From JBEBVQ01 sp037190845 (GTDB taxonomy: Bacteria; Bacteroidota; Bacteroidia; Chitinophagales; Chitinophagaceae): 64,000 nt of DNA. Below, piece by piece: positions 25,130 through 33,583 of the stretch. The notes beneath the pieces are model-generated. The model was not told where the DNA came from. It did no database searches and saw nothing but the letters and a program-made list of their open reading frames with translations. The first letter of the stretch is position 1. Every line of letters begins with the position of its first letter. A program made the translations under genes and the position numbers. The stretch is taken from assembly GCA_037190845.1 (NCBI GenBank), contig JBBCJI010000005.1:62001-126000 (forward strand). Reading direction: 5' to 3'.

Positions 25130-26593
25130 TTATTTGTCTAAAAGTTTAAAAGTTTCCAGCAGTATTGCCCGGTCGTCAAACGGATATCTGACACCCGTGA
25201 TCTCCTGGTACGTTTCATGTCCTTTGCCGGCCACCAGCACAATGTCTCCGGGTTGTGCCAACGTGCAAGCTGTTTTTATGGCCTCTTTCCGGTCTGTGAT
25301 ACGCAGTACTTTGCGCCGGTGTGAAACGTTGATTCCCTTTTCCATGTCGTCGAGGATTGTTTCCGGGTCTTCATTCCTCGGATTGTCGGAGGTAAGGATC
25401 ACCCGGTCACTATGTGTACAGGCTACTTCTGCCATCACCGGTCTTTTGATCTTATCCCGGTCGCCTCCACAGCCGGTAACAGTGATCAGTTGCTGTCCTG
25501 TACGTAGTTGATTAATAGTTGCCAGCACATTCAGCAGTGCGTCTGGTGTATGCGCATAGTCTACAATACCCAATACTTTTTCACGGTCAGACAGGTACGT
25601 TTCAAACCTTCCGGGCGCTCCTTTCAGATCACTTAGTACGGATAGTGACTGTATATCTTCCTGGCCGAGCAGCATAGCAGCGCCGTATGCCGCCATGATA
25701 TTGTAGGCGTTGAATGTGCCGGTGATGCGAAAATGTATTTCGTGATCATCCACCTGCATCACCAGGCCGGAAAGATTATTTTCCAGCACTTTTCCTTTGA
25801 ATGTTGCCGGTACACGCAGGCTGTATGTGTATTTTTTAGCCTGTGTGTTTTGCAGCATAACCATTCCGCGTTTATCGTCTGTGTTGGTTAGTGCGAAAGC
25901 AGTGACAGGCAGGTTGTCAAAGAAGATTTTCTTTACGCGGATATACTCATCGAATGTCTGGTGATAGTCGAGGTGATCATGTGTGATGTTGGTAAATACA
26001 CCACCTGCAAATTCTATCCCTTCGATACGCCGCTGGTGTATTGCATGAGAGCTTACTTCCATGAAGACATGTGTACATCCTGCCTGATGCATCCTTGCCA
26101 GCAGGCGGTGTATGGAAACAGCATCGGGTGTGGTATGTGTTGCGGATTCTGTCCGGTCGTCTATATGATTCTGTACGGTCGAGATCAATCCGCATTTATA
26201 TCCCAGTTTTTGGAATAGTCCGAATAACAGAGTGGCTGTAGTAGTTTTCCCATTTGTGCCGGTGATACCCGTTACTTTCATCTTATGCGACGGATGATGG
26301 TAAAACGCGCTTGCGATCCTGCCGGCTGCGGTATGGCTGTCGGGTACCTGCACATACGTGACGTCTGTATGGATAACTGGTGGTATGATTTCGCATACGA
26401 TAGTTGTCGCACCCAGCGCAACCGCTTTTTCTATAAATGCATGACCGTCTGCATGTATGCCTCTGAGTGCAATAAATGCATTGCCGGCCGCAACGGCCCT
26501 GGAGTCGATGCACAATCCTGTTACATCCCGGTCTGTCTGTCCCGAGATAGCGGTAATTGTGGTTTCGCTCAATATGTCGTGCAGCAGCGGCAT
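25130..26593 (-). CDS. murE: MurE, probably meso-diaminopimelate-adding
   Basis: Adds the third amino acid to UDP-MurNAc-L-Ala-D-Glu. The ATP loop is TGITGTNGKTTTATLLFG near residues 107-124; the carbamylated-lysine region and THDHLDYHQTFDEY are present. TSDNPRNEDPETIL carries DNPR, the motif of enzymes that select meso-diaminopimelate rather than lysine. Length 487 aa. murF is not next to it, unlike in Proteobacteria. It sits 2 bp after the ftsI stop. Confidence 0.96.
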   Translation of the reverse strand: MPLLHDILSETTITAISGQTDRDVTGLCIDSRAVAAGNAFIALRGIHADGHAFIEKAVALGATTIVCEIIPPVIHTDVTYVQVPDSHTAAGRIASAFYHHPSHKMKVTGITGTNGKTTTATLLFGLFQKLGYKCGLISTVQNHIDDRTESATHTTPDAVSIHRLLARMHQAGCTHVFMEVSSHAIHQRRIEGIEFAGGVFTNITHDHLDYHQTFDEYIRVKKIFFDNLPVTAFALTNTDDKRGMVMLQNTQAKKYTYSLRVPATFKGKVLENNLSGLVMQVDDHEIHFRITGTFNAYNIMAAYGAAMLLGQEDIQSLSVLSDLKGAPGRFETYLSDREKVLGIVDYAHTPDALLNVLATINQLRTGQQLITVTGCGGDRDKIKRPVMAEVACTHSDRVILTSDNPRNEDPETILDDMEKGINVSHRRKVLRITDRKEAIKTACTLAQPGDIVLVAGKGHETYQEITGVRYPFDDRAILLETFKLLDK

Positions 26594-26595
26594 GG

Positions 26596-28710
26596 TCAGC
26601 TTAATTCGAGTATTATGGTTTGACCTTTTATAATTGGGGTACCGGGTGTTACGGACTGTGCCTTAACGATCCCATTGCCTTGTATCTGTACGTGCATACC
26701 TGCCTGTTCGAGCAGATATACAGCGTCTTTCAGTCCCATACCGGTCACAGCCGGTACAAGTCCCCGTACTGCGGTTATCTTGTTTAATGATAGCCGCCCG
26801 GTTGAGTCGGTTTTCAGTTGAGCCGGCGTTGCGTCCGGCAACCCGCTTTGTTGCTCTTTATTCATGGCCAGGAGCAGACGGTTATAATTTCCTGCTGTTG
26901 CCGGACTGGCGGGCAGGTCCGGGCGGCGTACCCTTGCGAAGCTGTCGAGCGGCCCTTCCCAGCTACCCAGGCCGGTTGCAAATATTTTGTCTGCGATCAT
27001 GCGGAATACCGGTGCAGCAATAGTGCCTCCGTAATATCCCCGTGAATGAGGCCGGGTGCGTATAACTACGGTAATGGTATAACGGGGTTTTTCTGCAGGG
27101 AAGTACCCTACAAAAGAACCCTGGTATACCCGGTCTTTGTATGAAATTCCTTTGTCTGCTACCTGTGCGGTGCCGGTCTTCCCGGCAATGTTGTAAAATG
27201 GTGATTTAATGTGTTTGGCAGTCCCTGAAATACCTACTTCTTTTACACACTCCTGTATCTGGGCTACGACTGAAGAGTCACCTATGCGACCGACTTCCTG
27301 GGGATCGAATATCTTTATGTCCCGGCCGTATTCGCGGATAGCCTGTGTAAGATAAGGTTTCATAATTCTGCCGTTATTGGCAACGGCGTTGTATAACATA
27401 CAAGTGTGCATGGGAGATACCAGAACACTGTAACCGGTGGCCATCCAGGGTAGTGTTGTGGCACTCCAGTCTTTGTCCTTGGGGCTGATGATACGTGTTT
27501 TCCGTTCACCGGATAGATCTATTCCGGTGGGTTTGTCAAGCCCGAATCTTTTCAGGTGAGCAACATATTTTTCAGGGTTCTTGAAATAGTGCTGATGGGC
27601 AAGCTTGGCCATCGCCACGTTAGATGACTGGGCAAAGGCGTCTTTGATAGAAAGAACGCCCAGGCCAAGGTGAGAATCTTTCATGACATATTTGCCGAAG
27701 CGCATTGTGCCGCCTTCCGCATTTACCTTGTCACTGATGCTGATATATTTGTCGTTCAGGAGTGCAAGTATGGTCGTCAGCTTGAATGTGGAGCCTGGCT
27801 CGGTCGGGATCAGGGCATAGTTGAAATCTTCCCAGTAACTGCCGTCTTCCTGTCTGCCGAGATTTACCATCGCGCGTATCTTGCCGGTCGGTACCTCCAT
27901 TACAATGCAGGTGCCGTACTGGCATTCGTACTGTTCAAGTATGCTTTTCATGGCGTGCTCCGCAACGTCCTGAATATTGAAATCCAGTGTGGTGATCACG
28001 TCATATCCGTTCTGTGGGTCCACTTCCGTACCTTGTATGGGCATCCATACGCTTCCTGTATGCTTCTGCAGCACGCGGCTGCCGTTCATCCCGTTCAATA
28101 CACTGTCGTGCGTCGCCTCCAGTCCTATCACGTTTTTTTGCAGCTTGCCGTTGATCCATATACCGGGTCGCCACAGTCCGATGGTACGGTAAGCAAGGAT
28201 GCCATAAGGATTGATCCGCTTGGTCTTTGTTTCAACGATCAGTCCGCCGCGATGCTGTCCTTTATTGAATATGGGAAACGTACGTAATGCCTGGTAATCA
28301 TAGTACGGCATATTTTTCCGGAGCGTATAATAGCGTCGCCTTTCTTTATATGCCTTTTGCAGACGTGCCTTGTATGCTTCCTGTGATTGGTCGCCGAACA
28401 ACCGGGACAGGTATAGCGAGAGCGTGTCTACGTGTTTATAGAATGTATCGGCAGGGATTACGGCAAAATCCACGTAGGCATCAAACTGGGGTATGGAGGA
28501 GCATAGCAACTGACCGTCTTCCGAATAAATATTCCCCCGTTCAGCATACAGGGTGTCTGTCCGCAGTCGCATCTGGTTGGACATACCGCGCAGCTTATCT
28601 CCATCCTTTATCTGTATCATGGCTGCCTTGATAATAATGGCTAACCCCAAAGCACAGATGCAGGTGAAGGCGATGTAAACCCGGAACCGTATGTCTTTTT
28701 TTACGTCCAC
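26596..28710 (-). CDS. ftsI: Septal transpeptidase FtsI (class B PBP) with PASTA domain
   Basis: A 704-aa class B penicillin-binding protein that cross-links septal peptidoglycan. One N-terminal membrane helix (about residues 11-30) precedes the dimerisation region. The catalytic motifs are intact: SxxK in TEPGSTFKL, SxN in SSNVAMAKL and KTG in AGKTGTAQV. The last 70 or so residues form one PASTA domain (VPAVTGMGLKDAVYLLEQAG), as in Gram-positive PBP2x-like proteins. It lies between ftsL and murE. Confidence 0.95.
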   Translation of the reverse strand: MDVKKDIRFRVYIAFTCICALGLAIIIKAAMIQIKDGDKLRGMSNQMRLRTDTLYAERGNIYSEDGQLLCSSIPQFDAYVDFAVIPADTFYKHVDTLSLYLSRLFGDQSQEAYKARLQKAYKERRRYYTLRKNMPYYDYQALRTFPIFNKGQHRGGLIVETKTKRINPYGILAYRTIGLWRPGIWINGKLQKNVIGLEATHDSVLNGMNGSRVLQKHTGSVWMPIQGTEVDPQNGYDVITTLDFNIQDVAEHAMKSILEQYECQYGTCIVMEVPTGKIRAMVNLGRQEDGSYWEDFNYALIPTEPGSTFKLTTILALLNDKYISISDKVNAEGGTMRFGKYVMKDSHLGLGVLSIKDAFAQSSNVAMAKLAHQHYFKNPEKYVAHLKRFGLDKPTGIDLSGERKTRIISPKDKDWSATTLPWMATGYSVLVSPMHTCMLYNAVANNGRIMKPYLTQAIREYGRDIKIFDPQEVGRIGDSSVVAQIQECVKEVGISGTAKHIKSPFYNIAGKTGTAQVADKGISYKDRVYQGSFVGYFPAEKPRYTITVVIRTRPHSRGYYGGTIAAPVFRMIADKIFATGLGSWEGPLDSFARVRRPDLPASPATAGNYNRLLLAMNKEQQSGLPDATPAQLKTDSTGRLSLNKITAVRGLVPAVTGMGLKDAVYLLEQAGMHVQIQGNGIVKAQSVTPGTPIIKGQTIILELS

Positions 28711-28728
28711 TGATATTCTATTCCTGTC

Positions 28729-29106
28729 TTATTTTTTATTTGCGGTGGTGCTGTCTGCCGATATCCGGTAGGCCGGCAACAATAATGGTTTCAGTCCTGT
28801 TGCTGCGGCATTCCGGATCACTTCCGCCTCCATGCCGGCGTGCATCAGACTGGATTTTATATCCATATATTTCCACCGTAGTTCTTTCAATATTTTTTCC
28901 TGTTTGTTGATCTCCTTTTGTGTTTCAATAGCCCGCTGGCTGTTGCTGATATATATGATGCACAGTAGTACCACGAATGCGAGGTAAGGGATGTTGTGCA
29001 CGATCCCTTTATATGAAATCTTTTCCACCAGGGCATTCCAGTCGTTACGTATCCGTTGTGCCGGTGTAGATTCCTGTTGTGCTTTTATGTTTTCTTCCTC
29101 ACTCAT
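28729..29106 (-). CDS. ftsL: FtsL-like divisome protein
   Basis: A small bitopic protein of 125 aa. The ATG at 29106 (MSEEENIKAQQ) is preferred over an upstream in-frame extension that lies inside rsmH; this start overlaps the rsmH stop by 8 bp. One membrane helix spans about residues 39-54 (IPYLAFVVLLCIIYI), followed by a predicted coiled coil at about 55-85 (QRAIETQKEINKQEKILKEL) and a short extracytoplasmic tail. FtsL is recognised by size, topology and place between rsmH and ftsI rather than by sequence identity. Confidence 0.85.
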   Translation of the reverse strand: MSEEENIKAQQESTPAQRIRNDWNALVEKISYKGIVHNIPYLAFVVLLCIIYISNSQRAIETQKEINKQEKILKELRWKYMDIKSSLMHAGMEAEVIRNAAATGLKPLLLPAYRISADSTTANKK

Positions 29107-30013
29107 CTGTTTTTTCTGCGACCCGCAGACGCGCGCTTCTGGCACGCGGATTATGTTTTATTTCAGTATCCGTAGGTATAATGGGTTTGCTGTGTACCAT
29201 ACTGAACGGCATTTTCCCCGGTTGTGCTTCAAATGCCTGCGTGGTAGTTTCCCATTTCCCGCGTTTTATATATTGCTTTACAATGCGGTCTTCCAGCGAA
29301 TGGAAGGTAATTATACATAACCGGCCGCCTGGCTTCAGGCATTCTGCCGCCTGCTGCAGCAGTTCTTTGAGGGCATCCATCTCTCCGTTCACTTCTATCC
29401 GCAATGCCTGAAAAAGCTGAGCCAGGTAGCGGTTTGGATTGCCTCGCATTACCGGCGCTAACATTGCCCTGAAAGACCCGGTAGTATGCAATGCGGTACG
29501 CGATCTTTGCTGTACGATATGCTTTGCCAGTTGCTTTGCATTCCGTACCTCACCGTACCATTCCAGTATCTGGTGCAACTGCTGCTCGCTGTAGGTGGCC
29601 AGTATATCGGCAGCGGTTTTTTCCAGCCTTTTGTCCATTCTCATGTCAAGCGGGCCGTCATAACGGATGGAAAATCCGCGTTCTGCCGTGTCGAACTGGA
29701 ACGAACTTACACCGAGATCCGCCAGAATGCCATTTACCTGGGGGTATCCGTGCAGCCTGAGAAACCGTTTCAGATATCTGAAGTTTTCTGTCACCGGTAT
29801 CAGCCGGTCGTCATCCGGTTTATTACGCCAGGCGTCTGCATCGTGATCGAATGCGATCAGCCGTCCTTCCGGTCCTAATGCGGATAATATCCTTCTGCTG
29901 TGACCGCCGCCGCCGAAGGTGGCATCCACATATACGCCGCCGGGTTGTATGGCCAGACCTTCTGTTGCCTCCTCTAAAAGAACTGTTGTGTGATAGCCGG
30001 GGGTATTACCCAT
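29099..30013 (-). CDS. rsmH: 16S rRNA (cytosine1402-N4)-methyltransferase RsmH
   Basis: Methylates N4 of C1402 in 16S rRNA. The ATG at 30013 (MGNTPGYHTTVLLEEATEGL) was chosen because the only alternative upstream in frame is a TTG inside mraZ; this leaves 1 bp after the mraZ stop. The SAM-binding block is VDATFGGGGHSRRIL near residue 30; ILADLGVSSFQFD and ITFHSLEDRIVKQ are family hallmarks. Length 304 aa. Confidence 0.96.
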   Translation of the reverse strand: MGNTPGYHTTVLLEEATEGLAIQPGGVYVDATFGGGGHSRRILSALGPEGRLIAFDHDADAWRNKPDDDRLIPVTENFRYLKRFLRLHGYPQVNGILADLGVSSFQFDTAERGFSIRYDGPLDMRMDKRLEKTAADILATYSEQQLHQILEWYGEVRNAKQLAKHIVQQRSRTALHTTGSFRAMLAPVMRGNPNRYLAQLFQALRIEVNGEMDALKELLQQAAECLKPGGRLCIITFHSLEDRIVKQYIKRGKWETTTQAFEAQPGKMPFSMVHSKPIIPTDTEIKHNPRARSARLRVAEKTDE

Positions 30014-30014
30014 A

Positions 30015-30485
30015 TTACAAACCTTCAAAAGGGTTAATAAAATCCCCGCCGGCTACTTCTGCAGCCAGGTCGCTAAACCCATCTGCTGCATTGTTTATAT
30101 ATTTGTAGTAGGTATCTTTATCCCACAATTCCACTTTGCTGCCCTGTGCAGAGAAAACCATGTCTTTCTTTATGCCTGCATATTCCTGCAACGGTTTGGG
30201 GAGCAGAAGTCGCCCTGCGCTATCTATATCCACATTGGTGGCCCCGTTCAGGAAAAGCCTTTTGAATTTGCGCACTTTTTCGTTGAAGTCGTTCAGGCGG
30301 TTTATTTTTTCTGCCAGCTTTTTCCAGTTTACTATGGGGTATAGTGTCAGGCAGTTCTCAAACCCCCGGTTAATGACAAAGCATGCCCCTTCCCCTTCCG
30401 GCAATTGCTTGCGGAATCCGGCCGGAACCAGGAAACGGCCCTTGGCGTCTACGGCAACTTCATATTCTCCGAGGAGGTCTGTCAT
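30015..30485 (-). CDS. mraZ: Transcriptional regulator MraZ
   Basis: An AbrB-like DNA-binding protein and first gene of the dcw cluster. The ATG at 30485 (MTDLLGEYEVAVDAKGRF) gives a normal length of 156 aa; the longer frame to 30572 would run through the GTG-box array. Two SpoVT/AbrB-type half-domains are visible: EVAVDAKGRFLVPAGFRKQL and VDIDSAGRLLLPKPLQEYAG, each with the typical DxxGR motif. In other bacteria MraZ represses its own operon by binding repeated boxes upstream, and such boxes are present here. Confidence 0.95.
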   Translation of the reverse strand: MTDLLGEYEVAVDAKGRFLVPAGFRKQLPEGEGACFVINRGFENCLTLYPIVNWKKLAEKINRLNDFNEKVRKFKRLFLNGATNVDIDSAGRLLLPKPLQEYAGIKKDMVFSAQGSKVELWDKDTYYKYINNAADGFSDLAAEVAGGDFINPFEGL

Positions 30486-30500
30486 CAGGGGAAAGTCTAT

Positions 30501-30543
30501 ATTTTTACACAAAGTAACACAATCTCCCACATTTTGACACTTT
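30501..30543 (-). promoter_or_regulatory. Probable MraZ operator: four GTG boxes at 10-bp period
   Basis: On the minus strand four decamers follow one another: GTGTCAAAAT, GTGGGAGATT, GTGTTACTTT and GTGTAAAAAT (CAC on the plus strand ending at 30510, 30520, 30530 and 30540). MraZ of other bacteria binds TGGG- or AAAGTG-type boxes with a 10-bp period. The array ends about 16 bp before the mraZ ATG. Confidence 0.7.
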
Positions 30544-30558
30544 ATTTTTAAAGCATAT

Positions 30559-30780
30559 TTATCCACAGTCATAGAATTGACTGAAATGTGCTACAGCAAA
30601 CGATTATACGTATTTTGGATTCTTATGAATGAAAATAGACGTGGAAAACCTGTGGATAGACGTGGAAAACCTGTGAATTTCAATTAAGTAAAATTCATTT
30701 TTTTTACTTTAAATTAATTACACATTATAATATTCATAATTTATATGAATACCTGTTTTCTGAGTAATGATTAAACAAGT
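30559..30780. other. DnaA-box-like cluster next to an AT-rich stretch
   Basis: TTATCCACA, the DnaA-box consensus, is at 30559-30567. TGTGGATAG (one mismatch on the other strand) is at 30651-30659. A 20-bp unit ATAGACGTGGAAAACCTGTG occurs twice in tandem (30635-30654 and 30656-30675) and includes a TTTTCCAC-like box. From 30676 to about 30760 the sequence is nearly all A and T. It fills the 317-bp gap between mraZ and the response regulator, which holds no reading frame. It could be DnaA control of the dcw operon or an origin-like site. Confidence 0.4.
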
Positions 30781-30802
30781 ATACGTCAGGCATCAGTGTT
30801 TA

Positions 30803-31444
30803 TTAATCCGTCAGCCCCATTTCCAGCGACTTCTTCACCAGTTGTGCGGTATTTTTCACATCCAGTTTCAGTAAAAGATTGATACGGTAATACTCCACGG
30901 TTTTTATACCGACGAACAGCTTAGCTGCGATCTCCTGGTTGGTAAATCCCTCCACGACCATTTTCAGTATCTCCTGCTCGCGCGGGGTGAGGCTGGCTTT
31001 GAGGAATGTCTCTTTGCGGTTGCGCATGGGCGTTTCCTCTACCTTCTCCCGGAGGGATGCGTCTATGTACTGCTCCCCGCGGTGTACGGCTTCAACGGCC
31101 TGGATTAGCTTTTCGGGGTCGATGGTCTTGAGCGCATAGCCGTGTACACCATGTCGCAGCATATTGCGGACATACAGGGCGCTGTCGGCATTAGTCAGTG
31201 TGAGGATACGGATCGCCGGCCAGGTATCCAGGATGACGGGAGCCAGCTCCACGCCGGTTTTATCAGGCAGGTGGATGTCGAGCAGCAGCACATCGGGCGT
31301 CTGTCGTCGCAGATCCTGCAGGAGCGCGGCGCCGGTAGCATAGATGCCCGTGAGTATGATGTGCGGATAATCGGCGATAATATTCTGCAGCCCTTTAATA
31401 ACCATCGGGTGGTCGTCGGCAATGGCGATGCGGATCTGGTTCAT
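30803..31444 (-). CDS. LuxR/NarL-family response regulator (pair 1)
   Basis: A 213-aa two-domain regulator. The receiver domain has the acidic pair ADDH near residues 9-12, phospho-acceptor Asp about 56 in LLLDIHLPDKTG, and a conserved T/K region (TLTNAD, YALKTI). The C-terminal HTH is LTPREQEILKMVVEGFTNQEIAAKLFV, typical of LuxR-type DNA-binding domains. Its ATG overlaps the histidine kinase stop by 4 bp, so the pair is translationally coupled. Targets are unknown; T9SS cargo genes lie next door. Confidence 0.93.
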   Translation of the reverse strand: MNQIRIAIADDHPMVIKGLQNIIADYPHIILTGIYATGAALLQDLRRQTPDVLLLDIHLPDKTGVELAPVILDTWPAIRILTLTNADSALYVRNMLRHGVHGYALKTIDPEKLIQAVEAVHRGEQYIDASLREKVEETPMRNRKETFLKASLTPREQEILKMVVEGFTNQEIAAKLFVGIKTVEYYRINLLLKLDVKNTAQLVKKSLEMGLTD

Positions 31445-33336
31445 ACGGCGTTTTCAATTTGCAGTTTACCGGGATCAAATTCGATGTATATGGTCGTGCC
31501 GGTATCCCGTGTGGACTCGATGGAGATATAACCGCCGAGGGCGTTGATGCGGGAGCGGAGGTTTTTCAGGCCAAGCCCGGCATGTATCTCCTGCGTTTCA
31601 AACCCGATCCCGTTATCTTCCACACTGATGCTGACGATACCTTCCAACTCCCTGATCTGTACAATGGCCAGGGTGGCGCCGGCATGCTTGATGATGTTCT
31701 GTATCAGCTCCTGTATCATCCGGTAGATAAAGAGCGCCAGTGGATCCGGCAGATATTCGAGGGAGCCGTGGCTTTGAAAAACAATCTGCAGCTCATTGCT
31801 GGTTACCTGACTGCAGTATAGCCGTACCGCTTCGGGGAGGTCGTATTGCTGCAGCACATCGGGGATGAGGTTATGCGCTGTTTTACGTACTTCTGCGGCG
31901 GTGACCTGCACCATACCGGTAACCTCGTTCAGCTCGTCTATAGCTGCAAGATCGCGGTGTCTTTTCTGGAGTGTTTTCAGCTGCATGTTGATCGCCGCCA
32001 GCATCCCGCCGATACCGTCGTGCAGGTCGCGCCCGATGCGGTTGCGTTCCCGCTCTTCGCCTTCCATGATCGCGTGCAGTTGTTCTATTTTCTGCTCCTG
32101 CTGCAGCACCTGTATCTGCTTTTTCTGCAGGTGCTGCCTGCGCCGGTAGCCGGAATACAGCAGGACAGACAGCACGGCAAAAAAAACAGTGCTGATCGTA
32201 ATAACGGTGATCCACCGATTCTTTTCGCGGATCCTGATCTCTTTCTGTGCGAGCTGTAATTGCTGCTCTGCGATCTCCCGGTCTTTTTTCTCCGTCTTGT
32301 ATTTTGCCTCGAAGCGACTGATATCCTGTGTTACATTCCGGCCATGCAGGCTGTCTTTGAGCTGCTGGTATTTTCTCTGATGCCGGAAAGCCTGCCGGTA
32401 CTGCCCGGTCGCTCCGTACAGGTCGGCGAGCATCAGGTGTATTTCCATCGGGATAATGTAATCGCTGCCCGGCGCTTCCGTACGCTGCAACGCTTCAGAG
32501 AGATATTGTTCCGCTCGGTGGTAGTCTTTCAGATACAGATAGGCCCGGCCAGTGTAAAAAACCGCAAAGTCCTGGTAGCTTTTGTCAATCCGGCCTTTCA
32601 GTTGCCGTGCTTGTGCAAGGTAAATGAGGGATTGCTCCGGGTTGTTTTCAAGGATGCTGAATGAAGCGAGATTAAGCAGAGCCGGGTATTGTTTATTGAC
32701 CAGGCCGTGTTCCCCGGCTACTTCCGCTGCACGGAGTAAATACGATATGGCGGTATCCAGTTTATCCTGATGGGCGAAAACGATGCCCTTGTTCTGCAAT
32801 ACACCAGCCAGCAACGGATAATCTTTTTCTCTTTGGGCAATTTCCTCGGCTTTATCAAGATATGGTAATACGTTGTAGGTTTGGCTGGTCTGAGACAGAG
32901 AGCGAGCAACATTGTTGTACACCACGCCGAGGTCTCCATGATTATCGGTGCCGGGCAAAACACTCCCAGCCTCGATTGCCTTGTAATAAAAGAACACAGC
33001 TTCACGCTCCGCTCCCCGCAAAGAAGCCAGCATACCCAAATAATTTAGCGAACGCACAATGCCATAGGTAAAGCCGGCCTGTCGGCTGCTGCGGAGCGCC
33101 TGGTGAAACAATACCCATGCACTATCGGGCAGGGTTTCCTGTATGTCCGCCCCCACCGTGAGGAGTTGATTGATTTCAGTAGTGTCTGCCGAAGGCCGGG
33201 AAGTCGAAAACCGGGAAAGCTCCCCGTGTGCAGGCACGGACTGGGCGCAGGCAGGCAGCAGCCTGCACAGCGGCAAGAGGAATATCATCATCCGGAGATA
33301 TTGAGCGCCCTTTCTGATCATGATAAACAGATCCAT
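31441..33336 (-). CDS. TPR-containing sensor histidine kinase (pair 1)
   Basis: A 631-aa membrane kinase. The N-terminus has a signal-like segment (MIFLLPLCRLLPACAQ), followed by about six tetratricopeptide repeats (about residues 80-330) on the periplasmic side and one membrane helix near 375 (WITVITISTVFFAVLSVLLY). A coiled coil leads to a HisKA_3 phospho-acceptor block RIGRDLHDGIGG and a HATPase_c domain (IQELIQNIIKHA; VEDNGIGF; GLGLKNLRSR). The frame starts with an ATG at 33336; an ATG at 33321 is equally possible. Ligand unknown. Confidence 0.92.
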   Translation of the reverse strand: MDLFIMIRKGAQYLRMMIFLLPLCRLLPACAQSVPAHGELSRFSTSRPSADTTEINQLLTVGADIQETLPDSAWVLFHQALRSSRQAGFTYGIVRSLNYLGMLASLRGAEREAVFFYYKAIEAGSVLPGTDNHGDLGVVYNNVARSLSQTSQTYNVLPYLDKAEEIAQREKDYPLLAGVLQNKGIVFAHQDKLDTAISYLLRAAEVAGEHGLVNKQYPALLNLASFSILENNPEQSLIYLAQARQLKGRIDKSYQDFAVFYTGRAYLYLKDYHRAEQYLSEALQRTEAPGSDYIIPMEIHLMLADLYGATGQYRQAFRHQRKYQQLKDSLHGRNVTQDISRFEAKYKTEKKDREIAEQQLQLAQKEIRIREKNRWITVITISTVFFAVLSVLLYSGYRRRQHLQKKQIQVLQQEQKIEQLHAIMEGEERERNRIGRDLHDGIGGMLAAINMQLKTLQKRHRDLAAIDELNEVTGMVQVTAAEVRKTAHNLIPDVLQQYDLPEAVRLYCSQVTSNELQIVFQSHGSLEYLPDPLALFIYRMIQELIQNIIKHAGATLAIVQIRELEGIVSISVEDNGIGFETQEIHAGLGLKNLRSRINALGGYISIESTRDTGTTIYIEFDPGKLQIENAV

Positions 33337-33337
33337 T

Positions 33338-33412
33338 CAATTTGAAAATTTGAAAATGTGCTAATTTGAAAATGCCATGTAATTTCAGGTATAGCCATAA
33401 TTTTCAAATCAC
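33338..33412. repeat. Palindromic repeat, TTTGAAAAT family (copy 4)
   Basis: AATTTGAAAATTTGAAAATG, then GTGCTAATTTGAAAATG, a spacer, and AATTTTCAAATC. Unlike the other copies it sits immediately upstream of a start codon (histidine kinase of pair 1), in a divergent intergenic region. Confidence 0.7.
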
Positions 33413-33513
33413 CATATTAAAAAGATGAATAAAAGTAACGACTTGCAAAGGGTAAACGAATAGGAATTTTTATTATCCGGGTATACCCTAAAAACTGCAA
33501 TGTGTTGTACGGA

Positions 33514-33521
33514 TAACTTTG
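33514..33521 (+). promoter_or_regulatory. Probable -7 promoter element of the SBBP-type gene
   Basis: TAACTTTG matches TAnnTTTG and lies about 62 nt before the ATG at 33584. No TTG occurs at standard -33 spacing. Confidence 0.35.
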
Positions 33522-33583
33522 AATATCCGGATCATGCTGTGATCACGCAGATCTGTATCATTGAACCATATAAAAACAATAGT

